NCBI RefSeq assembly: GCF_022267555.1
Contig: NZ_CP073586.1
Location: 1,789,501 to 1,853,500, forward strand
From: Proteiniphilum propionicum
Lineage (GTDB): Bacteria > Bacteroidota > Bacteroidia > Bacteroidales > Dysgonomonadaceae
Reading direction: 5' to 3'
DNA length: 64,000 nt
In this document: one piece after another, positions 28,176-40,083 of the stretch
How the letters are laid out: every line of letters starts with the position of its first letter
How positions within the stretch are numbered: position 1 is the first letter of the stretch
Notes under the pieces: model-generated
What the model saw: the letters and a program-made list of their open reading frames with translations, nothing else
Databases searched by the model: none
What the model was told of the DNA's origin: nothing
Translations under genes and position numbers: made by a program

Positions 28176-29204
28176 ATGATGGAAGAGACATTCGACATAC
28201 ATAGCAACCGGGATTTTCAGGAAAGTGAGCGTGAGTTTGAGAATACTCTGCGCCCGCTAACCTTTGGAGGGTTCAACGGCCAGGACAAGATAGTGGAGAA
28301 CCTGAAGATTTTTGTGAGTGCGGCACGCATGCGTGGCGAATCGCTCGATCATGTGTTGCTGCACGGGCCTCCCGGCCTTGGAAAAACCACATTGTCAAAC
28401 ATTATTGCTAACGAACTGGGTGTTGGGTTTAAGGTGACATCGGGGCCTGTGCTCGATAAGCCCGGCGATCTGGCAGGCGTACTTACATCACTTGAAAGGA
28501 ACGATGTACTTTTTATTGATGAGATACACCGTCTTTCACCGGTGGTTGAAGAGTACCTCTATAGCGCCATGGAAGATTACCGCATAGACATACTTATTGA
28601 TAAGGGCCCCAGTGCACGCTCAATACAGATCGACCTGAATCCTTTTACCCTTGTGGGGGCAACCACCAGGAGTGGATTGCTTACAAGCCCTCTGAGGGCA
28701 CGGTTTGGAATTAACATGCACCTGGAATATTACGATATGGATACCCTTACCGGTATTATCCTGCGTTCGGCTGATATACTTCATATTGGCTGCGAAAAGA
28801 TTGCAGCAGAGGAGATAGCTTCACGAAGCAGGGGGACTCCCCGTGTTGCCAACGCGCTTTTGCGCCGTGTACGTGATTTCGCTCAGGTAAAAGGGAACGG
28901 CCAGATAGACAGAGAAATAGCTACCTACGCCTTGGAGGCTCTTAATATCGATAGGTACGGGCTCGACGAGGTTGACAACAAGATACTTCTCACGATCATC
29001 GATAAATTCAAGGGAGGCCCGGTTGGAATAACCACTATTGCTACAGCCGTTGGCGATGATGCAGGCACTATTGAAGAGGTGTATGAACCTTTTCTTATCA
29101 AGGAGGGATTCATAAAACGTACCCCCCGTGGCAGAGAGGTAACAGAGCTTGCCTATCGGCATTTGGGCAGGAAAAGTCCCGACGAACAGCGTTTCCTCTT
29201 CTAA
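28176..29204 (+). CDS. ruvB: Holliday junction branch migration DNA helicase
   Basis: AAA+ motor that, with RuvA, drives branch migration during recombination repair. The 342-residue protein has [18 protein letters not shown], Walker [12 protein letters not shown], Walker [13 protein letters not shown], sensor region [20 protein letters not shown], and a C-terminal winged helix ending [20 protein letters not shown]. Normal length. It follows queG closely and ends before a bidirectional terminator. Confidence 0.98.
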   Translation: MMEETFDIHSNRDFQESEREFENTLRPLTFGGFNGQDKIVENLKIFVSAARMRGESLDHVLLHGPPGLGKTTLSNIIANELGVGFKVTSGPVLDKPGDLAGVLTSLERNDVLFIDEIHRLSPVVEEYLYSAMEDYRIDILIDKGPSARSIQIDLNPFTLVGATTRSGLLTSPLRARFGINMHLEYYDMDTLTGIILRSADILHIGCEKIAAEEIASRSRGTPRVANALLRRVRDFAQVKGNGQIDREIATYALEALNIDRYGLDEVDNKILLTIIDKFKGGPVGITTIATAVGDDAGTIEEVYEPFLIKEGFIKRTPRGREVTELAYRHLGRKSPDEQRFLF

Positions 29205-29242
29205 GATAAAATGAATATAAGTAGATAAACCGATATAATAAA

Positions 29243-29285
29243 AAACCGGAAAAGCTATCGTCAGAGAAAGACGCTTTTCCGGTTT
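29243..29285. terminator. Bidirectional terminator between ruvB and the DUF4270 gene
   Basis: Arms AAACCGGAAAAGC and GCTTTTCCGGTTT pair perfectly over 13 bases around a 17-base loop. A-rich and T-rich flanks on the two sides suit termination of both convergent genes. Confidence 0.85.
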
Positions 29286-29304
29286 AATATTTCTTTGCAG
29301 GATT

Positions 29305-30696
29305 CTAGAATCTGCTGAATATCAGTTGCAGCTTCAGATTACCCTGCCGTTTATCCAATATTGCAGCGGAAGGCCACATCTGGTTGTGTAAAGATGTTAG
29401 CACTTTAGAGCCCGAAGAGTAATAGCTCTGCTGCACGGTGGTAAATGTTGCATCCACCGGAATCAGATAATATATCAGATCAAAGGGTTCACCCTTATAC
29501 TTTTCGTTGTAGTAATTTACCAGCGTTGAGATGTTGTTGAACTTATATGAATATGTGGCCGCATCAAACTTATCGGACAAAAAGCACGTTACATTGTCTG
29601 TAATTTTGCGCTTTTCAAAAAAACCACTCAAGGAATCTTTGTTCACAAGCAGCAAATAATCGGGAGGGCTTATCTTCACCATCGGGTCCTCCGTTGCATC
29701 CGGTAGAGCGTAAACGGTAAAGTTTGCCAGGTTAAGAGCCTGGGACTTCAGCTTATCATTAATTTTTGAAAACGGGAAAGTTATTTCAGTATTTACTCCA
29801 GCCGGGCTTTTTACATAAGTGAGAGTGGAGTTTTCTTCCAGCAACCTGCTGTCGTCGTTATTAATGTAGTTGATCTGCATCACCTCGGGGGTAATGTACA
29901 GGTACATTGCATCGGTGCGAATAGTATCCTGGCCTTTTGATGATCCTTTTTTATCAAGGTAATGATAGTGTACTTTCAGCGAAGTGAGGTTTACGTTTAT
30001 GATAGTGCTTTTCCCGAAGCTTGTTGTAAAGTATAGACCGGGAAAAAACTCTCTGAAGGTATCTGCATTAACCATTTTCCCATGATCTGATTTATTATAT
30101 TCCGCAAGAAATTTTTCGCCGAGTGAGTTAGGCAGTTTCACGTGAATATCATAGATTGTATAGCTGCTCGACGTGTACCCCGATGTATAATTCTCTATTC
30201 TGTAAGTGGAATTTTTTCCTGTGAAGGTTTGTTTTCCAAGTGGAGCAGACATGTCGGAGTATGCTTTGGGATCGATATTGGAATAGTCTCCAAGCCCTTT
30301 CAGCGATTTACTAACTTCATAAACCGATAGCTCCATGGGAACAAGAGAGTCTCCGGCCATCGTGGTGTATGAAACTGTTACTTTAACTGAATCAATGGCG
30401 GCACCCGGTTTGAATCCCGAACCCTCGGGAAAATAGAATTCGCCTATATATTCAGACTTAATGGAGCCGAATGCGGGATCTTCATATTCTCCCAATACCG
30501 GATATTTGGTTTTTGTAAACACTGAATCCACCTTAACGGTGCGTGCCTCCAGATTCAACGTATCGATATTCACAGAAAGCCGATCCTTTTCGGGCTGAAT
30601 GGTGAAACCTACCTGGTCAAGTGTGTCGTTGCACGAAATTGCGAGAAGAGCGACAAAGGTTACTATAAGAGCTTTGTATAAGGATTTGAACTTCAT
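29305..30696 (-). CDS. DUF4270 family lipoprotein
   Basis: Protein of 463 residues with a lipoprotein signal (IVTFVALLAISCN, lipid cysteine at about residue 22). The body begins GFTIQPEKDRLSVNIDTLNL and includes YPVLGEYEDPAFGSIKSEYIG, the pattern of the DUF4270 family that is widespread in Bacteroidetes. Function is unknown. It lies downstream of the glycogen synthase-like gene on the same strand, an arrangement I have seen described for related genomes. Confidence 0.85.
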   Translation of the reverse strand: MKFKSLYKALIVTFVALLAISCNDTLDQVGFTIQPEKDRLSVNIDTLNLEARTVKVDSVFTKTKYPVLGEYEDPAFGSIKSEYIGEFYFPEGSGFKPGAAIDSVKVTVSYTTMAGDSLVPMELSVYEVSKSLKGLGDYSNIDPKAYSDMSAPLGKQTFTGKNSTYRIENYTSGYTSSSYTIYDIHVKLPNSLGEKFLAEYNKSDHGKMVNADTFREFFPGLYFTTSFGKSTIINVNLTSLKVHYHYLDKKGSSKGQDTIRTDAMYLYITPEVMQINYINNDDSRLLEENSTLTYVKSPAGVNTEITFPFSKINDKLKSQALNLANFTVYALPDATEDPMVKISPPDYLLLVNKDSLSGFFEKRKITDNVTCFLSDKFDAATYSYKFNNISTLVNYYNEKYKGEPFDLIYYLIPVDATFTTVQQSYYSSGSKVLTSLHNQMWPSAAILDKRQGNLKLQLIFSRF

Positions 30697-30840
30697 TCGA
30701 TTCTTTAATTTGTTTACAACCCCGCAAATATCCGAAAAAAATATGTCAAATAAAAGATGAAGAAAGTCTTTCTTCTGTTTTTTAAAGATATTTGTGTATA
30801 GGTGGTGATAAAAACAACCTCATAAAGTAATTTAACAGAA

Positions 30841-31659
30841 TCAGGCGTCTATCTTCTCATAAAAAGCATCAATCTCGCTCACGTTTTTTTCGAAGTCGGC
30901 ACTGAAAGGCAAAAAACCGGCCTTTGACTCCCGGATATATTCCGATACTGCAGGATCAATATTTTCACTACCCTGTATAATTCCGTCAGAATAGTCGATA
31001 GCAAGCTTCATGAGATTATTATAATCCATGATGCCCCTGCTTTTAATTTTTTCAATTTCCGGATCTCCAATACCATCAAATCGAAGCTTTTCTGCAGTGT
31101 TCTGGTTAAAAGGCTTCTCAAACAATTCATCATAAACCGAATAAACTACCTTGGCATTTTTAAAGCACGGGTCATCGGCATATCCCTTTTTTATGAAAAG
31201 TGGTGCAAGAGCGCTGAACCATCCGTGACAGTGGATCACATCGGGTACCCAGCGCAGTTTTTTTATTGTCTCCATCACTCCTCGAATAAAGAATATGCTG
31301 CGTTCGTCGTTGTCATCATATTCTACTCCCTCTTTATCGACAAGAGTTTCTCTGTTTTGAAAAAAATCTTCATTATCGATAAAATAAACCTGCATTCGTG
31401 CAGACTGGATGGAAGCTACCTTGATAATGAGTGAATGGTCGGTATCATCAATAATGAGATTCATCCCCGAAAGGCGAATTACTTCGTGTAGCTGGTTACG
31501 GCGTTCATTAATATTGCCGTATTTAGGCATGAAGGCACGGATCTCCTTACCCTTTTCCTGTATGGCCTGGGGTAAGTAACGTGAAGTATTTGCAATAGTG
31601 GACTCTTCGAGATAAGGATAAATCTCCTGCGAAATGTATAAAATTTTTTTCTGGGACAT
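30841..31659 (-). CDS. Glycogen/starch synthase-like protein, GT5 N-terminal domain only
   Basis: Protein of 272 residues matching the N-terminal GT5 half of ADP-glucose-type glycogen synthase: KKILYISQEIYPYLEES, LPQAIQEKGKEIRAFMPKYG, and VPDVIHCHGWFSALAPLFIKKGY. The usual second Rossmann half (Glycos_transf_1) is absent, so it is about half the length of a full GlgA. The ATG at 31659 (MSQKK) is preferred over 31707. It is divergent from panC. Such short forms occur in Bacteroidales; whether they are catalytic is unclear. Confidence 0.8.
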   Translation of the reverse strand: MSQKKILYISQEIYPYLEESTIANTSRYLPQAIQEKGKEIRAFMPKYGNINERRNQLHEVIRLSGMNLIIDDTDHSLIIKVASIQSARMQVYFIDNEDFFQNRETLVDKEGVEYDDNDERSIFFIRGVMETIKKLRWVPDVIHCHGWFSALAPLFIKKGYADDPCFKNAKVVYSVYDELFEKPFNQNTAEKLRFDGIGDPEIEKIKSRGIMDYNNLMKLAIDYSDGIIQGSENIDPAVSEYIRESKAGFLPFSADFEKNVSEIDAFYEKIDA

Positions 31660-31830
31660 GTAGCTAATTATCTTAAGTTGTGTACAAAGATAATAAAAAA
31701 AATCCACATAATTACAAAATAAAATGGAGGATATTTTTTAAAATAATGATACGCAATTGCTTGATGCTATTTTGTGCCTTTTCTTGCCAAGAAATAATGC
31801 CAATATTTTTCTTATGTGGCAAATATTTTG

Positions 31831-31838
31831 TTGCTTTG
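31831..31838 (+). promoter_or_regulatory. Promoter -7 box for panC-panD
   Basis: TTGCTTTG matches seven of eight positions of TAnnTTTG and lies 20 bases before the panC ATG. It supports the start at 31858 over an in-frame ATG at 31816, which would lie upstream of the transcript start. Confidence 0.45.
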
Positions 31839-31857
31839 CACTTTAAAAAAGAGATTG

Positions 31858-32700
31858 ATGGAAATCATTAAAACCGTAGTGGATTTAGAGGGGCTGTTGC
31901 AAGGTTATCGTCACAGTAATAAAACCATCGGGCTTGTTCCTACAATGGGGGCACTTCACGATGGGCACGCCTCTTTAGTAAGGCGCTGTGTTGCTGAAAA
32001 CGATATTTGTGTTGTAAGCCTCTTTGTGAACCCCACGCAGTTCAACAACAAAGAAGATTTGCAGTTATATCCCCGAACACCCGAAAAAGACTTTCAGCTG
32101 TTGGAAACCATTGGAGCGGATGTTGTTTTTTCTCCATCCGAAGAGGAGATCTATCCGGAGGCTGATACACGTATTTTCGACTTTGGAAATCTTGACAAGG
32201 TTATGGAAGGACGGTTCCGCCCGGGGCATTTTAATGGCGTTGCCCAGGTGGTGAGTAAACTGTTTGCCTTTGTAATGCCATGCAGAGCCTATTTCGGGGA
32301 GAAAGACTTTCAGCAGCTGGTTATTGTGAGGGAGATGGTGAAACAGTTGAAAATTGATGTAGAGATAGTTGGAGTGCCAATAGTGAGGGAAGCAAGCGGT
32401 TTAGCTATGAGCAGCCGGAATCAGCGCCTTTCGGCCGATCAGCAGGGAATAGCCTCTGAGATATACCGTATCTTGAATGATAGTACTCTGATGACTGAAC
32501 AGCAGTCGCCCTTGCAACTCATTTCTCATGTCACAAGGGAGATAAACAATGTACCCGGTTTGAGTGTTGAATACTTTGAAATTGTTGATGGAAATTCACT
32601 GCAGCCTGTTTCATCCTGGCAAGAGTCCGCATATATTGTAGGTTGTACTGCTGTTTTCTGCGGCAATGTGAGATTAATTGACAATATCAGATACAGATAA
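31858..32700 (+). CDS. panC: Pantothenate synthetase
   Basis: Ligase that joins pantoate and beta-alanine with ATP. The 280-residue protein has [17 protein letters not shown] (HIGH-like), [21 protein letters not shown], and MSSRNQRLS in the KMSKS position. It is followed after five bases by panD, which makes beta-alanine, so the pair supplies both the substrate and the condensing enzyme of pantothenate synthesis. Confidence 0.97.
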   Translation: MEIIKTVVDLEGLLQGYRHSNKTIGLVPTMGALHDGHASLVRRCVAENDICVVSLFVNPTQFNNKEDLQLYPRTPEKDFQLLETIGADVVFSPSEEEIYPEADTRIFDFGNLDKVMEGRFRPGHFNGVAQVVSKLFAFVMPCRAYFGEKDFQQLVIVREMVKQLKIDVEIVGVPIVREASGLAMSSRNQRLSADQQGIASEIYRILNDSTLMTEQQSPLQLISHVTREINNVPGLSVEYFEIVDGNSLQPVSSWQESAYIVGCTAVFCGNVRLIDNIRYR

Positions 32701-32705
32701 CTTTT

Positions 32706-33059
32706 ATGTTGGTAGAAATATTAAAATCGAAAATACACAGAGCCACGGTTACCGATGCCAATCTGAATTATGAAGGCAGCATAACCATTGACGAGGATCT
32801 GATTGATGCTGCAAATATGTTTGTACATGAGAAAGTGGCAGTGGTAAACAACAATAACGGGGAGCGCTTTGAAACATATATCATTCGCGGTGAACGCGGA
32901 TCCGGTATAATTTGCCTTAACGGGGCAGCGGCGCGTAAGGTGCATAAAGGTGATATTATTATCATCATGAGTTATGCAACGATCCCACTTGAGCAAGCAA
33001 AAACATTCCTTCCTACAATAGTCAACCTTGAGGACGGAACCAATAAAATAAAAAGATAG
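32706..33059 (+). CDS. panD: Aspartate 1-decarboxylase
   Basis: Pyruvoyl enzyme making beta-alanine from aspartate. The 117-residue proenzyme has the self-cleavage site Gly24-Ser25 in YEGSITID, with Lys9 in [11 protein letters not shown] and Tyr58-type residues downstream. Serine 25 becomes the pyruvoyl group. It is in one transcript with panC and is followed by a strong hairpin terminator. Confidence 0.97.
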   Translation: MLVEILKSKIHRATVTDANLNYEGSITIDEDLIDAANMFVHEKVAVVNNNNGERFETYIIRGERGSGIICLNGAAARKVHKGDIIIIMSYATIPLEQAKTFLPTIVNLEDGTNKIKR

Positions 33060-33069
33060 TATTCTTAAA

Positions 33070-33101
33070 CCGTCAGTTGCAGTACCAACTGACGGTTTTT
33101 T
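33070..33101 (+). terminator. Terminator after panD
   Basis: CCGTCAGTT at 33070-33078 pairs with AACTGACGG at 33087-33095 and is followed by six Ts. The next gene's start codon lies 11 bases past the T-run, so its transcript may depend on read-through or on an internal promoter. Confidence 0.85.
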
Positions 33102-33111
33102 GCAAATTAAG

Positions 33112-34434
33112 GTGTATTCCAATAAGCACATCATAAAGATCAGTACGCCTATCCTGTTGAGCCTTCTGGCGCAGAACATCATACAGGTGATAGATACAGC
33201 TTTTCTCGGCCGTGTGGGTGAGGTGGAGCTGGGGGCATCGGCTTTGGGTGGAGTCATCTATATAGCTTTGTTCACATTGGGCTTTGGTTTCAGCATGGGA
33301 AGCCAGATCCTTATAGGACGACGCAATGGAGAAGGTAATTTTGGCAAGATAGGCGATATTGTTATTCAGGGTGCTCTCTTTCTTCTTATACCTGCAATAT
33401 TACTTGTACCTTTGCTAAGATACGGTGCTGTTAAGTGGCTTCCTGATATGTTGCAGTCAGAAAATGTGGCAAACGCCGCAGCGGAATATCTTAAGTGGCG
33501 TATTTTCGGGATTGTGTTCGCGTTTGTCAATGCCATGTTCAGGGCCTTCTATATTGGCATTGCTCGAACTAAAGTGCTTACCGCCAATGCTGTAGTCATG
33601 GCTTTGGTGAACGTGGTGTTCGATTACGGGCTTATATTCGGAAATCTGGGGATGCCCCGGATGGGCATTGGCGGTGCTGCTCTTGCATCAGTAATTGCAG
33701 AAGTGTCATCTACTCTTTTTTTCCTTATCTATACAACTAAAACGGTGGATTTGGAAAAATATGGCTTCAAAAAGATCAGGTTTCAATGGCGTGTAGTTAA
33801 AAAAGTACTCGATATCTCGATTTTCATGATGGCACAATATCTCTTCTCAATTGTCACCTGGATGCTTTTCTTTGTCTTCATTGAAAACTATATGGGTGAG
33901 CGCCCTCTGGCAGTCACAAATATTGTGCGTAGCTTCTACACCATATTCACCATCCCTTCACATGCACTTGGATCGGCAACCAGCACTATGGTGAGCAATA
34001 CCATGGGGGCAGGAAAGAGAGACGAGGTGTTTAACCTGATAAAAAGAGTCGCGCTCATCAGCCTAATGGTTATGCTGTGTGTTATTGTCGCCGTTTCTGT
34101 TTTTCCCCGTGCAATGATTCATATATATACCGATGATCCGTTGCTTATCAGTAATACTGTCAAGCCTCTTTATGTGCTAATATCATCTCTCCCAATCTAT
34201 AGTGTAGGTTCGGTGTTATTCAGTGCTGTCTCCGGGACCGGAAATACCCGTACTGCTCTTAAGTTTGAGATTTTCACGCTCATTCTTTACCTGAGCTACA
34301 TGTGGTTTGTTATAGTTTATATGCGCTTTTCAGTAGCTGTAGCCTGGACCACGGAGCATGTTTATTGGGCTCTTCTGACAACACTGTCCTTTATATACCT
34401 TCGTAGCGGCAAATGGCGGGACAGACAGATCTGA
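33112..34434 (+). CDS. MATE family efflux transporter
   Basis: Inner-membrane antiporter of about 440 residues with twelve expected spans, of the MATE type that expels cationic compounds using Na+ or H+. It has ISTPILLSLLAQNIIQVIDTAFLGRVGEVELGA and GTGNTRTALKFEI, both characteristic. No ATG is near the start; GTG at 33112 is preferred to a TTG at 33100 that would lie inside the panD terminator. The substrate is unknown. Confidence 0.9.
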   Translation: MYSNKHIIKISTPILLSLLAQNIIQVIDTAFLGRVGEVELGASALGGVIYIALFTLGFGFSMGSQILIGRRNGEGNFGKIGDIVIQGALFLLIPAILLVPLLRYGAVKWLPDMLQSENVANAAAEYLKWRIFGIVFAFVNAMFRAFYIGIARTKVLTANAVVMALVNVVFDYGLIFGNLGMPRMGIGGAALASVIAEVSSTLFFLIYTTKTVDLEKYGFKKIRFQWRVVKKVLDISIFMMAQYLFSIVTWMLFFVFIENYMGERPLAVTNIVRSFYTIFTIPSHALGSATSTMVSNTMGAGKRDEVFNLIKRVALISLMVMLCVIVAVSVFPRAMIHIYTDDPLLISNTVKPLYVLISSLPIYSVGSVLFSAVSGTGNTRTALKFEIFTLILYLSYMWFVIVYMRFSVAVAWTTEHVYWALLTTLSFIYLRSGKWRDRQI

Positions 34435-34529
34435 TTCCTGAAATTTATACTATCTTTACCGCCGTGAATGTTACAATGCTGTCATTGCGTTATTGCTTCT
34501 GCAAGTTTGTTGGTTATATTGATTCTCGT

Positions 34530-35597
34530 ATGTGGAAAAGTTTTGCTTTTGCATTATTCATATTGTTTGTAGTACCTGAGTTGCAGGCACAAGAGTACCT
34601 GTGGAGGCTGGGATTTGATTATTTTTTCGATAACCGTGAATTTAAAAAATCGGCATTCATCGATTCCCAAACCCAGAATGGTATATGGCTGAAACCACAG
34701 AGAGGTATCTCATGGGACTCCACCCACACTATTTACGCGGGAGTGAATCTGCTTAAGATACCAGGTGGGGGAGAGGCTGTTGATAAAGTGGATATGACTC
34801 TTTATTATCAGTACGAAACAGATAGAGTGCTGTTCCGGGCAGGCTCTTTCCCCAGGAAGGAAGTGCTACGGAACTACTCCAGTTTCTTCTTCAAGGATTC
34901 TGTGAATAATTTTGTGCCGCTCATGCAGGGAGTATTCTGGCAGATAGGCAAGGAGAGGAATTTTTTCAATGCATGGATGGACTGGACCGGTTATGCTTCG
35001 CCCACTGCAAGGGAGAGCTTTTTTCTGGGCTTTTCAGGTAGACTGTCCTCAGCCCATTTGTTCGGCGATTTTCAGTCGTACATGTTTCATTACGCCGGCA
35101 CATTTCCCGGAAATTCCGCCTATGGTGTAAGTGAGCAGTTACAGGGATTAGCTTCGCTGGGAATAGAGTATGACGGCGATAACAGCTTCAAAGGGTTGTT
35201 GACAGCAGGCGTTTTTGCGGGGATGGAACGAGACAGGAAAGCCGTTATAAGTTACTTCCCGGTGGGCTTTACCGCTAGAGCCGATGCCGAGTTTTGGGGT
35301 ATTGGAACTCGAAATACACTTTATGCCGGAGATCGTAGAATGCGATTTTATTCCCAACACGGAGACAACCTCTATTGGGGTACTCAGTTCCTGCGTGGTT
35401 CAACATATATTGAGAGCATGTGGTACGTACGCCTGCTCAATTCAGATCGTGTTACGGCACAGTTTAATCTCAACCTGCACTTTTCCGGGGGCGAGATGCT
35501 GTTTCAGCAGGCTTTTTCAGTTTCAGCATCGATAGATAATATTATTAACCCTGTGAAAAAAAAGGTTAGTTATCCCTGGATGAGGATTTTTCAATAG
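34530..35597 (+). CDS. Predicted outer membrane beta-barrel protein, function unknown
   Basis: About 355 residues. The start at 34530 gives a clear signal peptide, MWKSFAFALFILFVVPELQA, cut before QEYLWR; an upstream reading frame from 34413 overlaps the MATE gene end and lacks support. The mature part is rich in alternating aromatic and polar residues (YAGVNLLKIPGG, DMTLYYQYETDRVLFRAGSF), suggesting beta strands of an outer-membrane barrel. I do not recognise a named family. Confidence 0.7.
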   Translation: MWKSFAFALFILFVVPELQAQEYLWRLGFDYFFDNREFKKSAFIDSQTQNGIWLKPQRGISWDSTHTIYAGVNLLKIPGGGEAVDKVDMTLYYQYETDRVLFRAGSFPRKEVLRNYSSFFFKDSVNNFVPLMQGVFWQIGKERNFFNAWMDWTGYASPTARESFFLGFSGRLSSAHLFGDFQSYMFHYAGTFPGNSAYGVSEQLQGLASLGIEYDGDNSFKGLLTAGVFAGMERDRKAVISYFPVGFTARADAEFWGIGTRNTLYAGDRRMRFYSQHGDNLYWGTQFLRGSTYIESMWYVRLLNSDRVTAQFNLNLHFSGGEMLFQQAFSVSASIDNIINPVKKKVSYPWMRIFQ

Positions 35598-35714
35598 TAT
35601 GTCAATCATCTAAAGTGGCAGTATGAAAAGTTATCGTCAAATGAAGAGTTTTCAATAGAGGAAGTCACTCTCCCCCGGGTTAACGCTTACACCACCAATG
35701 TATTAGAATTATAG

Positions 35715-37736
<2,022 letters not shown>

Positions 37737-38015
37737 GTTTTTAAAATAATCATTATAAAGCGCTGAATATAAATAAAATATATCGCCCTTGGGACCCAAA
37801 TGCAATCTGCTGGCTGCCAGCATTTTAAATAAATGTTTAACAAATTATCAAGATGAAATAGTAATATTTATTCTGGTTTCGACTGATATTATGAAATTCA
37901 GGGTGAGTAAATGCTCCTGCGTGTCTACTGTTTCAGGTTCATGACACCCGGAAAAAAGGCAGTACGCTAAAAAAATTGTATATTCGCACAAAAAAGTTAT
38001 TTCATCTTATACTTT

Positions 38016-39872
38016 ATGACAACTACATTAATTATTCTGGTTGCTACAGCAGCTTTGATGGTTTGGGGAAAAATCCGTTCCGATATTGTTGCGCTCTGTT
38101 CATTACTGGCACTTATTATTACAGGTATATTAACTCCTGAAGAAGCATTAGCCGGATTCTCAAGTCCGGTGGTAATTATGATTGCTGCCCTGTTTATAGT
38201 AGGCGGAGCTATATCGCAAACCGGCCTGGCTGGCAAGGTTAGCAACAACATTCTTAAATTTGCCGGGAACAATAATTTTAAACTTTTTATTTTGGTAATT
38301 CTTGTCACTGTCATTATCGGCTTGTTTGTGAGCAATACCGGAACAGTTGCTATTTTAATGCCTATTGTGGTGAGCCTGGCTGTAAAATCTAACATGAGTG
38401 CAAGCAGGCTGTTGATGCCAATGGCTTTTGCCAGCAGTATAGGTGGAATGATGACACTTATTGGTACACCTCCTACTCTAATTGTACATAACGCTCTGAT
38501 AGAATCAGGATACGAGGGGCTACAGTTTTTCACCACTCTACCGGTCGGCCTTATCTTATTGTTTTTCGGTATTCTGTTGTTGTGGCCATTGACCAGGGTG
38601 CTGGAGAAAAAAGGTAAAAAAGAGTCAATTGAAAGGAAGAACAGTGTAAAATCACCCGATCAGCTGGTGTCCGAATATCAATTGATTGAAAATATATACC
38701 GGCTGGAAATTGGGAAAAGCTCCCCGATTCTAACACAAAAATTATCAGATCTGGATATAACCAAGCGCTATTCACTGCTTATCGCCGAGATACATACCCG
38801 CACATTCACTCCGCTTGGAAGAAATGTTCATACCTCTTTGCCCGAAGCAGGAACGGTTTTAACTGCCAATGACGTTCTCTATGTAGTAGGTGAATATGAG
38901 AACGTGGTGCGTTTTGCGGAAGATAACCAACTCTCATTTGTGGACAATCAGATGGGGGAGCAGATCGAAAAACCACGTTTTGCCGGTAAATTCACGTTCG
39001 ATGAGATAGGGATGGCTGAAGTGGTGCTACTCCCTAACTCAAGGCTAAACAACAAAATAGTGAGGAATTCTGAATTCAGACAAAACTATAATGTAAACAT
39101 ATTAGGTATTCAAAGAAAAGACCAGTACATTATTCAAGATGTGAAGGATGTGAAAATGCAGTCCGGAGACATGCTGCTTATACAGGGTACATGGGAGGAT
39201 ATTGATAGGCTGAGCCGGCTTGAACCCGAAGTTGTTGTTATAGGACAGCCTGCTGTAGAAGCGTCGAAAGTTCCGCTCGAGCATAAGGCACCTTTAGCTG
39301 CTTCAGTTATAGTGTTAATGATTTTGTCGATGGCCTTTAACTGGTTCCCTCCCGTAGTCTCTGTACTGATGGCAGCAATAGTACTCATACTCGGGGGTTG
39401 CTTCCGTACCGTGCGTGATGCTTATCGTTCTATTAACTGGGAGAGTGTTATTCTTTTCGCTGGGATGATGCCGTTGGCAACAGCGATGGAAAAAACCGGC
39501 ACCTCAGCTCTGGTCACCAATAGTATTGTGGGAAGTGTGGGTTCTTTCGGTCCTCAAGCAGTGCTTGCCGGACTGTTGTTAGCCACTTCGTTTGTTACAA
39601 TGTTTATCAGTAATACTGCAACTGCTGTTTTGTTTGCACCCATTGCCCTGCATGCGGCAACCTCAATGGGTGTAAGCCCTTATCCTTACCTTATAGGTGT
39701 GGCAGTAGCAGCGAGCATGTGCCTTGCCAGCCCTTTCTCCACTCCTCCCAACGCTATGGTTATGTCTGCAGGAAGATATAACTTTATGGACTATATTAAA
39801 GTGGGGTTGCCTTTACAGTTGATATATCTGATTATTATGATTTTTGCACTGCCGCTTTTATTTCCATTTTAA
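38016..39872 (+). CDS. SLC13-type permease with TrkA-C (RCK_C) domains
   Basis: Membrane transporter of 618 residues. Two blocks of hydrophobic spans (about residues 1-195 and 425-618) flank a cytoplasmic part holding two RCK_C-like segments (EIHTRTFTPLGRNVHTSLPE and LGIQRKDQYIIQDVKDVKMQ). Conserved signatures are SNTGTVAILMPIV and MFISNTATAVLFAPIA. Relatives carry dicarboxylates, sulfate or other anions with Na+; the substrate here is not determinable. It is transcribed alone. Confidence 0.9.
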   Translation: MTTTLIILVATAALMVWGKIRSDIVALCSLLALIITGILTPEEALAGFSSPVVIMIAALFIVGGAISQTGLAGKVSNNILKFAGNNNFKLFILVILVTVIIGLFVSNTGTVAILMPIVVSLAVKSNMSASRLLMPMAFASSIGGMMTLIGTPPTLIVHNALIESGYEGLQFFTTLPVGLILLFFGILLLWPLTRVLEKKGKKESIERKNSVKSPDQLVSEYQLIENIYRLEIGKSSPILTQKLSDLDITKRYSLLIAEIHTRTFTPLGRNVHTSLPEAGTVLTANDVLYVVGEYENVVRFAEDNQLSFVDNQMGEQIEKPRFAGKFTFDEIGMAEVVLLPNSRLNNKIVRNSEFRQNYNVNILGIQRKDQYIIQDVKDVKMQSGDMLLIQGTWEDIDRLSRLEPEVVVIGQPAVEASKVPLEHKAPLAASVIVLMILSMAFNWFPPVVSVLMAAIVLILGGCFRTVRDAYRSINWESVILFAGMMPLATAMEKTGTSALVTNSIVGSVGSFGPQAVLAGLLLATSFVTMFISNTATAVLFAPIALHAATSMGVSPYPYLIGVAVAASMCLASPFSTPPNAMVMSAGRYNFMDYIKVGLPLQLIYLIIMIFALPLLFPF

Positions 39873-39922
39873 TCATAAAAGGCTATATCAAATTGTCACT
39901 AAATGCTCATGTACCTCATGGA

Positions 39923-39946
39923 TGAGTCCCGTCCGAAAAGTCTCAA
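39923..39946 (-). repeat. Partial end of the MITE-like repeat
   Basis: TGAGTCCCGTCCGAAAAG followed by TCTCAA resembles the end of the 111-bp repeat that reads TGAGTCTTCTCCGAAAACC. Only one end is recognisable, downstream of the SLC13 gene. Confidence 0.4.
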
Positions 39947-40083
39947 TCATTGATAGCCAATAGAAATGTATATATTGATATTCAGGTTTTTTGGGGGTAG
40001 AAACATGCATTAATCATCTTCTGGTGAACGAAATCGAATAGCAGCGACACCTGAATGTAAGAATAAAAAATTTATCGTGAAGA

